Part shown: positions 53,691 to 63,640 of the stretch, piece after piece
How positions within the stretch are numbered: position 1 is the first letter of the stretch
Layout: every line of letters starts with the position of its first letter
DNA from: Odontocerum albicorne
Lineage: Eukaryota; Arthropoda; Insecta; Trichoptera; Odontoceridae
Direction: 5' to 3'
DNA length: 64,000 bases
Assembly (NCBI GenBank): GCA_949825065.1
Contig: OX463864.1
Span: forward strand, 18,922,874-18,986,873
The notes under the pieces: model-generated
Told to the model about the DNA's origin: nothing
Databases searched by the model: none
Seen by the model: only the letters and a program-made list of their open reading frames with translations
Position numbers and translations under genes: made by a program

Positions 53691-54094
53691 ACCCTAGGAG
53701 AATAAAAATTTGAATGGTTAATAAAATTTTAACCGTTATAGATTTATTGATAGTTACAATAAAAAATTTATTTCAAAATCAATGGTTATACAAAAAAAAA
53801 CATGCTGTATCGCGGAGATTACTCAACAAAACCACAATTTTACGTAAGCCTTGAACACGTATCATGGCAATCCATATCCTATTTACTTCAGCCCGAAACA
53901 ACTCAGTAAAACTGCACGGATAGGAAACAGTCAATGAGATACTAATACATATATGTTTGAACCCGACAGTATCAAAATCTGCTAACAAGATGATAGTTTA
54001 TTATTATAGAAGCTTATGTACGTAAAATCTATTATGTAAATAATGTCTACTTTCGTTTCTGTAAAAACCCTGGTAACCTTTTTTTATTATTTAT
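53691..54094. other. Spacer, nothing recognised
   Basis: The minus open frame 53,779-53,988 has no recognised domain. Confidence 0.35.
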
Positions 54095-54172
54095 TTTGGC
54101 TACCATCATGAAATAAACCTGGCATTCCCGGGTTGAATACCAGCGTCTTATCAACTGGACCACGGAGGTTTG
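54095..54172 (-). mobile_element. SINE-A head fragment
   Basis: On the minus strand: CAAACCTCCGTGGTCCAGTT, GATAAGACGCTGG and GTATTCAACCCGGGAATGCC give the A-box and B-box regions. The rest is absent. Confidence 0.65.
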
Positions 54173-54529
54173 TCAAAACGAAATATGCAAATAATTGAAG
54201 ATTAGTGGCCGCGATACTGTAACCGTTACGCCTGTGCAAAGTGCGTCTAAATATAGTGGCTCCTGGATCTGGGACAGGAATAGCGCAACATTTATAGACG
54301 GGTCTTGTGGTCGGGCGCGGATTTTTACTCTTCATTATGTTCATATATCATCAAGTATTTATACGTCTCTGTGAGGCAACACCCAACCCACACAGCACGC
54401 CCATTTGACATTCGCTTATCAAATACAGCAACCTGCTCTCAATATCGAAACGCGATTCCTTCAAACTTAAAAACAAACCTTAAGATTCATTCAAAAAATC
54501 TGATTCTCGTACTAACGAGCACTGTACAT

Positions 54530-55075
54530 CACCAAGCCGATGGACTGACCGAACCAGGAACGCGATAGGGTTATCTGTGACGGCAACACTTCGATATGTC
54601 AAAATTGTGAGAGGTGGAAAATTTTATGGAATAGCCAAGTCAGAATCGCAAGAGGATCCTCTGACAACAGCTCTCCGATAGGCCAAAGTAGGGAAAGAAG
54701 GTAAATTCTATGGACTGACCTAGTCAGGAACGCAATAGGATCATCTGTGACTGCAGCACTCCGATAGGCCAAATTAAGGAAAGGTGGAGAATCCGATGGA
54801 CTGACCAAGTAAGGAACGCAATAGGGTCCTATGTTACGGCAGCACTCCGACAGGCCAATGAGGAGAGAAGGGGAAAATTTAACGGCACCAAGTCAGGAAC
54901 GCAATAGGGTTCACTTTGACGGCAGCACTCCGACAGGTCAAAGTAGTGAGGCGTGGAAAATGGACTAGCAGAGTCAGGAACGTAATAGAGTCCTCTGTGA
55001 TGGCAACACTCCGAGAGATCCTAGGTAGGGAGAGGTAAAGAATCTTCGTGGACAGAGTTCTATTGTCATTCATCT
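54530..55075 (+). repeat. ~85-bp tandem array built from a LINE C-terminal coding module
   Basis: The TGGACTGACC landmark or its variants occurs at 54,541, 54,627, 54,711, 54,797, 54,881, 54,961 and 55,049. A unit such as 54,795-54,880 translates as RWTDQVRNAIGSYVTAALRQ followed by an arginine-rich stretch, the pattern RWTDQ....G.....AL..A.DR..WR that closes many arthropod LINE reverse transcriptases. Because the unit is not a multiple of three, the reading frame changes between units. It is a tandem expansion of a retrotransposon piece, not a gene. Confidence 0.7.
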
Positions 55076-55260
55076 TACTTAATTTCTGATGTTTTCAATC
55101 CGCATTTTTTCAAGCATTGACACTACACATTATTTTTTTAGAGCACGCATCTTCACATCATGTATCTTACTTTTACCCATCTATCAAATTTACTTCCAAA
55201 CGCCAAAGTTGGCACCAACTCATTATTATGTACTGTAATTTTTTGCTAGTTTTACTTAAG
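55076..55260 (-). pseudogene. LINE reverse transcriptase fragment (weak)
   Basis: The minus strand contains NELVPTLAFGSKFDRWVKVR (LINE consensus VLVPTLLYGSETWT). TTAATTTCTGATGTTTTC and the ATCTTACTTTTACCC block parallel 61,340-61,400. Very diverged. Confidence 0.4.
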
Positions 55261-55369
55261 AATTTCTCAATAACTCAATGAAGATGTTATAATATATAAT
55301 ACTATAACAGACTCGTATATACCTATAACATTTTTTTTACCTTTTTTGTAGTTATCCCAATTTTGACCT

Positions 55370-55600
55370 TATAAACAACCCCGTTCCCGTTCTAAATCCG
55401 TCTTTTGACGCCTACCTACTCCCCTCCCCTTATCAGCGACTACTCCCCTCCCCGTCTCATGTAACTATTACAATTACATAAATATATTGAAGATTACAAT
55501 TAGATAAATAATTTAGTTCAGTTTCACCTGACGAGGAAGACGGAGGTCTTTAAAACCAGTAGTGAATTCAAATAAACGGTAGGGAATAAAAAATAAATAT
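55370..55600 (+). mobile_element. Penelope-like terminus, solo fragment
   Basis: CGTCTTTTGACGCCTACCTA, CTCCCCTCCCCTTATCAGCG, ACTACTCCCCTCCCC, then the ribozyme-like block and AAACGGTAGGGAATAAAAAA match 22,290-22,490 of the foldback. A single, uninverted copy. Confidence 0.65.
55522..55566 (+). ncRNA. Hammerhead-ribozyme-like motif, solo copy
   Basis: TTTCAC (55,522-55,527), CTGACGA (55,528-55,534), hairpin AAGAC-GGAG-GTCTT, then AAAA where GAAA is expected, CCAGTA, and GTGAA (55,562-55,566) pairing with TTCAC. The G-to-A change in the second core would abolish cleavage. Confidence 0.4.
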
Positions 55601-56420
55601 GTTATTTTGGTTCTTAAATTATAAATTTGTATAAAGACATCGCAAATGTTTGTATTAAAGGTTACTTTATTAATCAAATAAAATTTAAAAAAAAATTGTA
55701 TCTAAACAATGAACTCGTTTCATGCATGGTTTCCGAATGGTTTTTTAACGTTTGGGAACTGTTATAAAACAGTGATGTTATAAAGCGGTACTTGTTTATG
55801 AAATATTCACCAAGTTAACTATTTAATACTCCTATAAACACATTTTATGTCAATTTCTCAAAATAAAATAAAAAACCGCCCGACACATCAACTGACAGCT
55901 GAATGTCAAAACTATACAATCTTAACTCGTGACTATTATTTATTCACTGTATCAGGGCATGGATAAAAATAAATGATTTCATTTTTACAATTGAATTATT
56001 ATTTACATTGTTATTAAAAAAATTAGAACTATCTAAATTATTATTCACAATAATGTGCTATTTTAGGGTGAGGTTTCAGACTTGCCTTGATAATTAAGGT
56101 CGGTATTTAAATCATTTAATTAATAAAATAAGATAAAATAATGTTAGAAAATATTTTATTTTAGATTGTACATTTTTTTGTATCATCTTTTATGTTTTTT
56201 TATTTGCCTTTCAAAAATGGAAGTTATTATGTAACCATCTCCCAAAACGTGACTCGTATGGGAGGGTGAAAACTTCATTCCGCAGAGCAGTTTGTTAAGT
56301 AAATGGTATGCATAAATAAAAAAATTAATATTTGGGTCAACAGCCACAAATTTTTGATGATTATTAATTTTCTGGAATGTAGCATTGGACAGTCGTAGTT
56401 ATTAGATTTTAAATATGAAA
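55601..56420. other. AT-rich spacer, nothing recognised
   Basis: No open frame or shared repeat recognised. Confidence 0.4.
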
Positions 56421-56426
56421 TGAAGA

Positions 56427-56441
56427 TTAGGTTAGGTTAGG
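56427..56441 (+). repeat. Three units of TTAGG, the arthropod telomere repeat
   Basis: Exactly three TTAGG units, immediately next to the 3' end of a minus-strand LINE fragment. Three units can occur by chance or be the LINE's own tail. Confidence 0.6.
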
Positions 56442-56800
56442 TGAACGCTTCACCGTTGCCGGGCCTAGTAGTCGAGGTTCCCCTCGCCACTCCAACGTCA
56501 ATCTTGAACCGTTCTTCCACATCGATCATGTGATCTTGTGTGAGAAAACAACCTGATCCTAGATGCGCATTCCCTCCCGCAAATGTCACAGACATGTGGA
56601 CCCTGCTGAGCCGCCTGGTCATGCTGACGCATGTTCGCAGCGCGCTGACTGTTTCTCACACGTCTAGCCGCTGAGACGCCATCATCCGGAGAACATACGA
56701 CTCTCCACCCTTTACGGTTCCGAGCCACCGAGGTGAACGCATACTTCCATAAAGCATTCATCCAAATAATCTTGTACATAATTTTATAACCTATTAATGA
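56442..56800 (-). pseudogene. LINE C-terminus with C2H2 zinc finger
   Basis: The minus frame 56,498-56,818 carries FTSVARNRKGWRVVCSPDDG, VSAARRVRNSQRAANMRQHD and HVCDICGRECASRIRLFSHT followed by RSH. CDIC..(12)..H...H is a C2H2 finger in the context GR.CASRIGL.SH.R.H, a well-known end of arthropod and vertebrate LINE reverse transcriptases. After the stop, the 3' UTR (GATCATCTTGAACCGTTC-type, GGAACCTCGACTACTAGG) runs to the TTAGG units. The first ~20 codons of the frame are host sequence. 5' truncated. Confidence 0.8.
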
Positions 56801-56818
56801 ATATTTTGATGCTCCCAT

Positions 56819-57182
56819 TGCTTGGCGCCCCAGGCAAATGCTTAACTTGGCCTGTTAACAAACTCGTCTCTGGCGAAAAGTATCAATGACGGGTTCTGTA
56901 GACTAGACAGTATTACACTATTTGTTGAAAACATTTTTAAACAACACGACTCACATCCAGAAATATTGATTCCCAGTTTGCAAATACTGTTTTTCCTCGA
57001 TTTCTGACGCATAAGTGTCGGATATAATTTCAATAAATCAATATCGCTCCAAAAGGTACGCATCTGACCTTTTGCCAATCAATTTGAGAACGTTCATTAC
57101 AAACCTATCTCATTCCGTTTGCAGAGTGTTAAGAAAATGTATAGTGTCCAATTCATTCTTCGTCGTGACCCAACTGGTTGAA
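56819..57182. other. Spacer, nothing recognised
   Basis: The minus frame 56,842-57,078 has no recognised domain. Confidence 0.35.
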
Positions 57183-57786
57183 TGTTAGAAATAGACGTCA
57201 AATTCACATACTGTCTCTATTGTATAATATCCTTAACTGTCCCACCGCACCCTCTTATCTCGCCAAAAATTTTCAGCGTCTTTCCAATCATGGATTAGCG
57301 CTACGCTGAAACAGAGATTGTTTATTGGCCTTTCCAGCTCACCGCTCCTCTTTCTTTACGTCGTCCTTTACTGTCCATGCAGTGAGACTCTGGAATCAGT
57401 TAGAAACCAATATAAGACTCGCTCCGTCCTTGGCATGCTTTAAGAAGCGACTGAAAAAACTCTTAATTTCTAGTCAGTAAAATAACGTGTTTCATTCCTG
57501 ATTTTTCTTTTCCTTTCCTCTCCACCATCCTTTCCTTTCCTTTTGATTGATGATATCTCACTTTATATGAAAAATAATGTTCGGGTGATTGTCCGTCTTT
57601 GTGGGGTTCGTGGGCATGTTCTCGCGTATATGTTTATGGATTTCGTGGGGATGGATAGTCATTTGAATGATTTATGCGACCACGTAACTTGCTTCATTTA
57701 CTTTTGTCTGGTTGGTTGGAAGAGATTGCCACCTGGCAATAAACCCGCCAGATTGTATTGCAATAAAAGTGTTAAATAAATAAAAA
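57183..57786 (+). pseudogene. LINE-1a 3' end, copy D
   Basis: Starts within the coding part (AGACGTCAAATTCACATAC, TGTATAATATCCTTAACTGT), continues with GGATTAGCGCTACGCTGAAA, CTTTACGTCGTCCTTTACTG, GCAGTGAGACTCTGGAATCA, CTCGCTCCGTCCTTGGCATG and CTTTAAGAAGCGACTGAAAA, then the complete 3' UTR, ending TTGCAATAAAAGTGTTAAAT. The open frame 57,543-57,779 lies in the UTR. One of the best-preserved copies. Confidence 0.9.
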
Positions 57787-58207
57787 TACTGAAATTGCTG
57801 TTGGTTATGCACATTCTTCTCCTGTCTTCTCGGCATTCGACTATCCGAAGAACCAGCTTCCTGTGAGTGTACCTTAACTTTTGGACTGTCCAATTTCTCT
57901 CTAGGCATGGAAGCTTTACTGGCTTACTCTTTACCTCCAATCCTTTCTTTTCGCCCTGTTGTAATTTTTGCAGCTCTCTGAATCAATATGCAAATCATAT
58001 ACTATGGTATTTTGATGATAACCGAGTCAACATTTTATGGGAGGTCCGGTCCGGTCCACTCAGCCTTAGATCGGTTCATTTTCAGACCAATTAGCTACTC
58101 TGATCTAGTGGCGTGAAATAATAGCTTTGCTGTATTCAAAATATTCTGTGAAAGTTTTAAAAACTTACTGGACTGTTTAAACTCCAGGTGAGCCATTTTA
58201 TAAGTCA
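57787..58207. other. Spacer, nothing recognised
   Basis: Frames on both strands here are short and cross the LINE tail. No domain recognised. Confidence 0.35.
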
Positions 58208-58743
58208 AGTCTTTCAAATTGAGGGTTTTTTTTATTCATTTTTTTTTATTCTTGAATAAAACACACATTTTTTATCGGTCATTGAAGGACTCGTATAATG
58301 CATGACATTCAAACACAAAAAAAGCAATATCCGCCAAATGTCCACCTCTTGCAGTTCCACAGATGTCCAGTCTTTTGTCAAAATTTTCGATGACATTTTG
58401 GCATAATTGCGGTTCTAACTCACCAATAACGCGAATAATTTCGTTTTTCAGCTTAGGAATTGATCGGGGGTCATTCTTATAACCTGGTTTTTCACATAAC
58501 CCCAGAGAAAATAGTCCAACGGTGTCAGATCACATGGTCTTGGTGGCCAATTAACATCACCGTTTCCGGAGATTGCAATACATAAAATAATTTAACAATT
58601 GAAACGCGTTATTGTATTGTATACGACTCCATTTTTATACATGTCATATATTACACTTCTCAAATGTCACAAGACCCAGGCAAGTTCTCGACGCCATCTG
58701 TGTTTTATCCCAGAATTGAAAAAACCGTTCAATTTGAAAGACT
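58208..58743 (-). mobile_element. IS630/Tc1-mariner-type element, internally deleted
   Basis: The ends AGTCTTTCAAATTGAGGGTT (58,208) and, inverted, AGTCTTTCAAATTGAACGGT (58,743) are complementary over about 15 bases and continue with TTTTTT..ATTC. Between them lies only the C-terminal part of a transposase. No clear target duplication was found. Confidence 0.75.
58258..58565 (-). pseudogene. IS630/mariner-superfamily transposase, C-terminal third, frameshifted
   Basis: The minus strand encodes NWPPRPCDLTPLDYFLWGYV then KNQV. After a one-base loss it continues SIPKLKNEIIRVIGELEPQL, CQNVIENFDKRLDICGTARG and GHLADIAFFVFECHALYESF, ending at a stop. PRPCDLTPLDYFLWG is the third-catalytic-residue block (Asp in this insect clade). 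The N-terminal DNA-binding half is deleted. Confidence 0.85.
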
Positions 58744-59300
58744 CTTTTTATTTACTGCTCCGTAAGTCATTTTACATCTCCCGTGATGTTGGACCTTAAG
58801 TCAGTTGTCCCTAATATTATTTTATATTATTTTCACACTCAGATAGGTTAGCCCCGCAAAGGAGTCCCGTCCCTTTGGACAGTATCTCCTTTGTCACTAC
58901 GTGATGAAAAATAAAGAAGATTTCGACAGCTTTGGACAATTCCTTCTTTGTCCCTAAGCGACGTCACGTTCATGATAAATAGAAAATATTTCGATCTTCT
59001 AGCGTAGATCGCGATGGACGTGGGAGCTTATTTTGTCCCCCATAACAGCGTAGGTGGTGGTGAGATGGAACTGTCTGTAAAGTTTGTGGTAAAGACAGGT
59101 CCATAGCACTCATCCGTGATCTACCTCTACTCCTGCCAGCAACTTAGTCTCTCTACACACCTCTAACATCACATCTCGAAAAAATCTACCCAGGGCCTTC
59201 TTTTAATTAATTAAAGATATTGTATTTTTTTTTTATCAAACTTCAATTTGATAAAACAAATTACAATGTATTTTAACCTCCACAATGTTAATGCCTTAAC
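58744..59300. other. Spacer, nothing recognised
   Basis: A repeated theme, CTTTGGACA.T.TCCT.CTTTGTC, occurs twice at 58,872-58,960. No gene recognised. Confidence 0.35.
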
Positions 59301-59304
59301 TATA

Positions 59305-59545
59305 AATCAATGCTTTTTTTTAAAAAGAAAGGTGCCGGAGCTCACTTCTTGTCAAGCTTTTTGTAAGTCATAAAAAAGGTGATGAAGCGGCACTTCACTG
59401 CGCTCCGCCGCAAAAAGCACTGACAGTGCTTTTTTTTGTTAAAAACAAAGGTGCCGGAACTCACTTTTTGTCAAGCTTTTTGTATACCGTAAAAAAGATG
59501 GTGGAGCGCCGCTCCACTGTGCTCCACCGCAAAAAAGCACTGCTT
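59305..59545 (+). repeat. Two direct copies of a GC-rich ~135-bp block
   Basis: AAAGGTGCCGGAGCTCACTT, CTTGTCAAGCTTTTTGTA, a GCGGCACTTCACTGCGCTCC block and CGCAAAAAGCACTG (59,327-59,425) are repeated at 59,449-59,540. Each copy has self-complementary GGAGCG/CGCTCC segments. Confidence 0.8.
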
Positions 59546-60061
59546 TAAATAATATGAATAAAGATATATAATTAATATTATTTTTTCATTGATTTGGGAT
59601 TCGTTAGCTAGCACCGTTCGACCGCACAACTCCAAAGGCATTTCTTTTTCATTGTAGCGTCCCTCGAAAGGGTGAATTTAAGAATTTGCTTTTGGGGCCA
59701 ATTACTTACCGCAAATGCTTAGTTTACACCATCATAGGACTGAATTATTTTACCAAACCTGGGACCTGAGACCTCCGGGAGGAAATCAAGCGTATCACCA
59801 ACAAGTACATTAAGGTCGTTTGTTGATTGATGGTTCAACGCCAAAAAGTTGGCATGTTAAACAGCGTTGTAAGTCAAGCGAAAATCACGAATAAGACAGG
59901 TTTATCTGACCAACTGTAAGCGCGACAGAGAGGCAGCAATATAGATGTAGATATACAAAAGAGATCTAATCCACATTCTATCTGTATGAAATATTTTGAG
60001 TTAACCTGTTTGTTTATTTAATACTTAACACAACCAACCTGGCAAATATAAATTGATTCTA
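59546..60061. other. Spacer with a possible SINE-A head remnant
   Basis: On the minus strand around 59,745-59,800, TTGTTGGTGATACGCTTGAT and GGAGGTCTCAGGTCCCAGG resemble eroded A- and B-box regions. Nothing else is recognised. Confidence 0.3.
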
Positions 60062-60478
60062 ACTTATACAGAGATTGTTTATTGACCTTCCCAGTTCACA
60101 GCTCTTATTTTTTTAACGTCGTCCTTTAATGTCCGTGCAGTGAGACTCTGGAACTAGTTACAAACCAACGTTAGACTCTCCGCCCTTGGCATGCTTTAAG
60201 AAGCGACTGAAAAAACTCTAAATTTCTAGTCAGTAATATAACGTGTTTCATTCCTGATTTATCTTTCCTCTCCACCATCCCTTCCTTTTCCTTTGATTGA
60301 TGATATCTCACTTTTACTTTAATATGTTTGTATCCATAAATATTAATAATCTTTTGAATATTTTTTTTCAACCATGTAACTTGCTTTATTTACCTTTGAT
60401 TGTTTGGTTGGGAGAGATTGCCACCTGGCAATAATCCCGCCAAATTGTATTTACAAGGAAGTGTTAAATAAATAAATA
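60062..60478 (+). mobile_element. LINE-1a 3' end, copy E
   Basis: CAGAGATTGTTTATTGACCT, TAACGTCGTCCTTTAATGTC, GCAGTGAGACTCTGGAACTA, CATGCTTTAAGAAGCGACTG, then the UTR with GGTTGGGAGAGATTGCCACC, TGGCAATAATCCCGCC and TTACAAGGAAGTGTTAAATA. The UTR lacks the GTTCGGGTGATTGTCCGTC segment, like copies C and C2, defining a UTR subfamily. Confidence 0.85.
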
Positions 60479-60479
60479 C

Positions 60480-60540
60480 AGGTTTGTTGATAGCAATATT
60501 GTATGTGCGTATATAAATACACATACCTATATTTCATGAT
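60480..60540 (-). repeat. G-run repeat, partial copy 5
   Basis: ACAGGTTTGTTGATAGCAAT, ATTGTATGTGCG and TATAAATACACATACC match the inverted 3' end of the G-run repeat (compare 36,500-36,560). It is joined to the LINE-1a tail. Confidence 0.55.
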
Positions 60541-60697
60541 AAACTGCTGAAAATAATCTCATATAACATAGGAGAACTTAGCCATGATGGTCTTGTTGAT
60601 TCAGAACAGTGCATTTTTATGAAGGTCAATTGTTTAGAGGTATATGTTAAGGGATATGGGAGGTATGTGTAGCTTTAGGAAGCATTTAAATTCATGA

Positions 60698-61131
60698 GGT
60701 GCATGGTCGCACGGTAACGCATTGGACTTCCGTGCAGAAGGTCGCCAGTTCGAACCCTGTGCTGTGCTACTTCCCTCGACTGACACAGGCATTTTTTTCG
60801 CTTAGTATTCGAAGGTATAAGGATACCTATGACTTTTATCATATCTATTCATTTAAAAACTAAAAGAAAATTGAAATGTTATTCAAGAAATCGCTCGTGA
60901 ATCAAAAATTATTATCTATTATTTAAAAAAAGAGAAATAAATAAACATGCCTGTGTACTCCGATCGTCTCACTTCAGTGTGCCATCGGATCCAGTACAGT
61001 TGTGTGGCCGGTGAGTTTGCTGGTGTACAACGGTTCACTCACTTGAAAAAAAAACCTCCACGGCACAACTTCGCTTTCCAACTGAATTGACGTAGGAATG
61101 GCGAAGGGATTTTGGACTACGAAGCCCAGTT
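60698..61131 (+). mobile_element. SINE-B, full-length
   Basis: GCATGGTCGCACGGTAACGC, ATTGGACTTCCGTGCAGAAG, GTCGCCAGTTCGAACCCTG (B box), TGTGCTACTTCCCTCGACTG, AGTATTCGAAGGTATAAGGA, then about 90 bases of AT-rich sequence, CGATCGTCTCACTTCAGTGT, GCCATCGGATCCAGTACAGT and GGAATGGCGAAGGGATTTTG ending at GAAGCCCAGT. The best A box of the family in the window. Confidence 0.85.
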
Positions 61132-61530
61132 ATTATTCATACTTCTCACTTTACCTTCTTTCAAAATCTGGTCTAGCCACGTTTTCCGCGGTCTACCTGT
61201 TTCACACGCTCTTTGCCTTTTTGAATTTTATATTATACATACGAGTATTTGCTAAGTCATCCTTTTATTATTCATTTTCTCCACATGTCTAAATCATCTT
61301 AAAGCTCCTTTCTACGTTCTGATAACTTCCATTTTATCCAAGCATTAATTTCTGATGTTCCGCCGTCTTCACAGTATTGATCTTACTCTTTCCCGTCTTC
61401 TGCTAAGTCCAAGTTTCACTTCCATACACAAGGTGGACACCATCACACTATTACACATTGTCATTTTTGCTACTGTTGATATTGGGCGATTGTAGTATGT
61501 AACATTAAGTGGTCCATTAACCTTGTTTCC
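61132..61530 (-). pseudogene. LINE reverse transcriptase tail remnant, copy 2
   Basis: The minus strand reads ISTVAKMTMCNSVMVSTLCM with EVKLGLSRRRERVRS, resembling the LINE series AVMVPTLCYGSETWTL.RR.ESR. Further along, a GQLRWFGHV-like region is reduced to TTTAAGATGATTTAGACATG. It shares blocks with 29,480-29,790. Many stops. Confidence 0.55.
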
Positions 61531-61543
61531 TATCGCTACCCTA

Positions 61544-61765
61544 CGACGACCTCCGTGACCTGATTGGTAAGACACCTGTCTTCCAGTCCTGAGGTTGCGG
61601 ATTCAAATCCCCCAGGGAGCCAGATATTTTAAAAAAGATTCCGGTCTGGTTTTCACTTAAGGCCGCTTTAACATATTTCTGATTGGTTGGAAGAGATTGC
61701 CACTTGGCAATACGCCCGCCAGGTTGTACTGTAAAGAACGAAAGCGTGATACAATATAACACAAT
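61544..61765 (+). mobile_element. SINE-A, full-length reference copy
   Basis: GACGACCTCCGTGACCTGAT, TGGTAAGACACCTGTCTTCC (A box region), GAGGTTGCGGATTCAAATCC (B box), CCAGGGAGCCAGATATTTTA, AAGATTCCGGTCTGG, TTAAGGCCGCTTTAACATAT, TTCTGATTGGTTGGAAGAGA, TTGCCACTTGGCAATACGCC and CGCCAGGTTGTACTG, ending with GTGATACAATATAACACAAT. The cleanest copy for defining the family: tRNA-like head of about 75 bases, body, and a tail shared with LINE-1a. Confidence 0.92.
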
Positions 61766-62060
61766 ACCCTTATTTCAATGTCTCTTTTAACTCGCCCATC
61801 ACATTGTTATTTTACCAAAAACTTAACTACAAGGTGTCCAAAAAAATAATACCATACACACTTCTAACGTTCATAAATTCATTATTTATCGAGGTGTATC
61901 TAAGATTAAAACTCCAAATTAAAAAAGACAAACGTATTTCTTTTTAGCTATCGCAAGTGTTCAACTTGATGACAGTTCTGGTCAATGGACTGCTGTTAAT
62001 GTGGAATTGAAAACAATCTTTCAAAAAATTTGTTTTGTCTTCTTGTGTCAATTTATCTAA
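61766..62060. other. Unique flank of the 84-bp array, possibly a transposon end
   Basis: GGTGTCCAAAAAAATAATAC at about 61,833 and the sequence leading into the array look like the 3' end of a minus-strand transposon, but no partner end was found. Confidence 0.3.
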
Positions 62061-62961
62061 AAATCTTCCTCATCCCGAAACTCCTCACGAATGCGTGATA
62101 TTACAAATTCCTGCAGCGGACCATCATGTGGTATGTTCAATTAAAAATCTTCCTCATCCCTAAACTCCTCACGAATGCGTGATATTACAAATTCCTGCAG
62201 CGGACCATCATGTGGTATGTTCAATTAAAAATCTTCCTCATCCCTAAACTCCTCACGAATGCGTGATATTACAAATTCCTGCAGCGGACCATCATGTGGT
62301 ATGTTCAATTAAAAATCTTCCTCATCCCTAAACTCCTCACGAATGCGTGATATTACAAATTCCTGCAGCGGACCATCATGTGGTATGTTCAATTAAAAAT
62401 CTTCCTCATCCCTAAACTCCTCACGAATGCGTGATATTACAAATTCCTGCAGCGGACCATCATGTGGTATGTTCAATTAAAAATCTTCCTCATCCCTAAA
62501 CTCCTCACGAATGCGTGATATTACAAATTCCTGCAGCGGACCATCATGTGGTATGTTCAATTAAAAATCTTCCTCATCCCTAAACTCCTCACGAATGCGT
62601 GATATTACAAATTCCTGCAGCGGACCATCATGTGGTATGTTCAATTAAAAATCTTCCTCATCCCTAAACTCCTCACGAATGCGTGATATTACAAATTCCT
62701 GCAGCGGACCATCATGTGGTATGTTCAATTAAAAATCTTCCTCATCCCTAAACTCCTCACGAATGCGTGATATTACAAATTCCTGCAGCGGACCATCATG
62801 TGGTATGTTCAATTAAAAATCTTCCTCATCCCTAAACTCCTCACGAATGCGTGATATTACAAATTCCTGCAGCGGACCATCCTGTGGTATGTTCAATTAA
62901 AAATCTTCCTCATCCCGAAACTCCTCACGAATGCGTGATATTACAAATTCCTGCAGCGGAA
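62061..62961. repeat. 84-bp tandem array, about 10.7 copies, nearly identical
   Basis: The landmark CACGAATGCGTGATA ends at 62,100, 62,184, 62,268 and so on to 62,940, exactly 84 apart. Interior units carry CATCCCTAAAC, while the first (62,071) and last (62,911) carry CATCCCGAAAC; one unit has CATCCTGTGG for CATCATGTGG. On the minus strand each unit translates as PHDGPLQEFVISRIREEFRD followed by EEDF and a stop, so 28 codons per unit in one frame. It may derive from a transposase segment. Confidence 0.95.
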
Positions 62962-63017
62962 ATTTACAAGTAATTGAATTATGAATTATTTTAATAATAT
63001 TCGTGAATGTATTCATA

Positions 63018-63640
63018 CCTTTTTATTTATTTAACACGTTTATTGCAAATATTATCTGGCGGGATTATTGCCAGGCGGCAATCTCTTCCAACCAACCAGA
63101 CAAAAGTAAATGAAGCTAGTAACGTGGTCGCATAAATCATTCAAATGACTATCCATCCCCACGAAATCCATAAACATATACGTGAGCACATGCCCACGAA
63201 CCCCACAAAAACGAACAGCCACCCGAACATTTTTTTTCATATAAAGTGAGATATCATCAATCAAAAGGAAGGGATGGGATGGTGGAGAGGAAAGGAAAAG
63301 AAAAATCAGGAATGAAACACGTTATTTTACTGACTAGAAATTAAGAGGTTTTTCAGTCGCTTCTTAAAGCATGCCAAGGACGGAGCGAGTCTTATATTGG
63401 TTTGTAACTGACTCCAGAGTCTCACTGCATGGACAGTAAAGGACGACGTAAAACAATAATAGCGGTGAACTGAGAAGGCTAATGAACAGTCTCTGTTTGA
63501 GCGTAGCGCTCCATGATCGAAAAGACGTTACAATTTTTGACGAGATTTAAGGGGACGACGAGACAGTTAAGGATATTATACAATATGGTTAGTATGTGAA
63601 TTTGGCGTCGATTTCTAATAAACTTCCTGCCCAGTATCCC
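63018..63640 (-). pseudogene. LINE-1a 3' end, copy F
   Basis: Minus-strand copy of the same element as 57,183-57,786: UTR (GGCGGGATTATTGCCAGGCG on the plus strand), GACAGTAAAGGACGACGTAA, CTCTGTTTGAGCGTAGCGCT and TAGTATGTGAATTTGGCGTC, continuing to TTTCTAATAAACTTCCTGCC. The coding C-terminus is readable in shifting frames (AVRLWSQLQTNIRLAPSLAC, FKKRLKNLLISSQ). Confidence 0.9.

Noticed and set aside
62061..62961. Regular repeats resembling a CRISPR array
   Set aside because: Units are contiguous 84-bp tandem copies with no unique spacers, and the context is eukaryotic. The same applies to the 20-, 25-, 29-, 68- and 135-bp arrays.
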